Assembly (NCBI GenBank): GCA_002493965.1
Contig: DLAP01000069.1
Span: 1-39,801 of the forward strand
DNA: 39,801 nucleotides
DNA from: Clostridiales bacterium UBA7044
GTDB taxonomy: Bacteria > Bacillota > Clostridia > Oscillospirales > Oscillospiraceae
Direction of reading: 5' to 3'
Shown piece by piece: positions 39,799 to 39,801 of the stretch (position 1 is its first letter; every line of letters begins with the position of its first letter). The notes under the pieces were generated by a model, which saw only the letters and a program-made list of their open reading frames with translations, did not search any database and was not told where the DNA came from. Made by a program: the position numbers and the translations under genes.

Positions 39799-39801
39799 GT
39801 C

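Overview
The window looks like chromosome from an anaerobic, spore-forming, Gram-positive member of the Clostridia, most likely an Oscillospiraceae-type gut bacterium. The support is an alpha/beta-type small acid-soluble spore protein, high-GC coding sequence with many NNC/NNG codons, several TTG/GTG starts behind strong Shine-Dalgarno sequences, lipoprotein signal peptides, a VanW protein, an ECF vitamin transporter and MATE/BrnQ-type transporters. No rRNA, tRNA, CRISPR array, transposase or phage gene was seen. The taxon is inferred, not shown.

Layout. 1-313: a cluster of perfect hairpins and a terminator. 0.3-4.3 kb: a LysR regulator divergent from a BrnQ branched-chain amino acid carrier, then a leucine-rich-repeat lipoprotein. 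4.4-4.6 kb: a spore SASP gene with a candidate sigma-G promoter. 5.2-11.3 kb: an RpiR/SIS regulator followed by a PhnD-PhnC-PhnE-PhnE type importer and a cytoplasmic 5'-nucleotidase-like phosphoesterase; this looks like uptake and dephosphorylation of an organophosphate, with no C-P lyase nearby. 11.3-13.3 kb: a glycosyltransferase with a fused C-terminal MarR-like domain, bracketed by two related long palindromes, plus a possible 40-codon gene. 13.5-17.1 kb: YczE/YitT-like membrane protein, GT4 glycosyltransferase, DUF2238-type membrane protein and a nitroreductase. 17.2-20.4 kb: a CPA2 antiporter and MgtC-family protein, divergent from a second LysR regulator. 20.5-23.2 kb: two convergent MATE exporters around a bidirectional terminator. 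23.4-28.1 kb: a four-gene Gld-like ABC system (ATPase, permease, GldG-like protein, DUF4340 protein).

28.3-36.8 kb is the most interesting part: a cobamide salvage locus. An AP-endonuclease-2-fold TIM barrel protein (a candidate for the cobamide-remodelling hydrolase CbiR) is followed by a cysteine-rich domain fused in frame to CobT, then CobU, CobS, a degenerate second CobU-like protein and CobC. A structured leader ending in a strong terminator (possibly a variant cobalamin riboswitch) then precedes EcfT, a double ATPase EcfAA, an S component and a DUF2284 metal-binding protein. No corrin-ring synthesis gene is present. The set fits a pathway in which corrinoids are imported, the lower ligand is removed, and the nucleotide loop is rebuilt. 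36.9-39.7 kb: an amidohydrolase with its own promoter and a VanW-domain protein. The window ends in another palindromic intergenic element.

Palindromic intergenic elements recur (1-191, 7150-7285, 11252-11414, 13144-13299, 39727-39798). They look like a dispersed, MITE-like or hairpin-repeat load in this genome.
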